Source: Nautilus pompilius
Lineage: Eukaryota > Mollusca > Cephalopoda > Nautilida > Nautilidae
DNA: 64,000 bases
Direction of reading: 5' to 3'
NCBI GenBank assembly: GCA_018389105.1
Contig: JACATO010000049.1
Span: 186,001-250,000 of the forward strand
The notes below the pieces were generated by a model that was given only the letters and a program-made list of their open reading frames with translations, searched no databases and was not told the DNA's origin. This document shows, one piece after another, positions 63,295 through 64,000 of this stretch. How positions within the stretch are numbered: the stretch's first letter is position 1; every line of letters starts with the position of its first letter. Made by a program: the position numbers and the translations under genes.

Positions 63295-64000
63295 GTAAGA
63301 AATTTTGAAAAAGCTTTTAAAGACATTTTTGTTAACTTTTTTGCTTTTTGTTATTAAGTGTATAATTAGTTATATAAGTTTTTATATGAAGGATAACATA
63401 GATTTAGTGTTCTTAAATTCATTCAAAATATGTTAATAATTATCATTAGAATTTATTTTAAACTTTTACCATCAAAAAGCAAGAATTCATTTTTAACAAT
63501 TAACTCTCTTACCACCGTTTACAAAAGATTAAACTGAATTACATTTTTGCCTGATCATTGGGGAATCATTATGCAGATAACCTTTTACAAAGATAGCTCA
63601 TTGGTTTAGCAAAAATAAATGTTTTTTTAACTATTTAAATCTCTTTGGCAGAACATGAAGAGAGAACAATATATTTAACTATGTCAGAAAAGCTTGGACA
63701 TTCATGCATTAAAGTTTAAATGATGTTAATTTTGTCAAGATACTTATTTTAGAACTTACCAAAAATGTTTTCCTTTTCCACTCATAATCAAATCTAGTTT
63801 TTATGGCAGGAATTAGTGCTGTTACATTATGTTCTCATGTTTTCATTGTTTTTATAGCTACATGTCACTGATGTAAAATAAACCAGCAATGTTTTTCCTC
63901 CTATTTATGAATAACATCAGTACTAGTATATAGCAGTTTGAGAACAAGGGTGAGAGAAATCTATTTTGTGTATCAGGAAAAATTACTGGTTCTAAGTAGA
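63295..64000 (+). other. Start of next AhR intron
   Basis: The GTAAGA donor opens a phase 2 intron that runs off the window. I see no exon continuing PAS-B before the end. Confidence 0.75.

Overview
The window is AT-rich animal nuclear DNA, dominated by introns, decayed transposons, SINE-like repeats and microsatellites. No bacterial or organellar features were seen. The one host gene I recognise is an aryl hydrocarbon receptor (AhR) gene of invertebrate type on the + strand. Five consecutive coding exons lie at 40006-40103, 46267-46356, 55759-55894, 61214-61287 and 63107-63294. They carry canonical GT-AG borders, and their phases chain into one uninterrupted 195-codon reading frame. That frame covers the end of the linker after the bHLH domain, the PAS-A domain, the inter-PAS linker and the start of PAS-B. 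The bHLH exon(s) and the rest of PAS-B to the C-terminus were not found here.

The organism is probably a mollusc, perhaps a cephalopod. This is inferred from the invertebrate-type AhR, kilobase-scale introns (6163, 9402, 5319 and 1819 bases), abundant tRNA-like SINEs, Tc1/mariner and hAT relics, and long (ATT)n arrays. No sequence search was possible, so this placement is tentative.

Layout. Bases 1-40005 lie upstream of the first recognised exon and are either a very long AhR intron or intergenic DNA. They hold a 117-bp inverted-repeat element at 3425-3541, a Tc1-like relic at about 4319-5060 and a 220-codon reading frame of a repeat-encoded uncharacterised family at 6910-7572. They also hold a 2 x 96-bp duplication at 10518-10709, SINE copies, two long (ATT)n arrays, a GA-rich array, a perfect 5 x 40-bp minisatellite at 26087-26286, a 279-bp GC-rich element with imperfect terminal inverted repeats at 32386-32664 and a nearly full-length broken hAT transposase gene at 32889-34955. 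Bases 40006-63294 carry the AhR exons. Their introns contain a second Tc1-like relic (43790-44110), a mariner relic (about 49200-49880), two unrecognised minus-strand coding relics and further SINEs.

The transposon-derived genes are all broken, or appear so, and have no evident functional link to AhR beyond sharing its locus. I found no convincing new multi-gene system. The most checkable novelties are the tandem NAGNAG acceptor in AhR, the two short inverted-repeat elements, the SINE family and the unrecognised coding relics.
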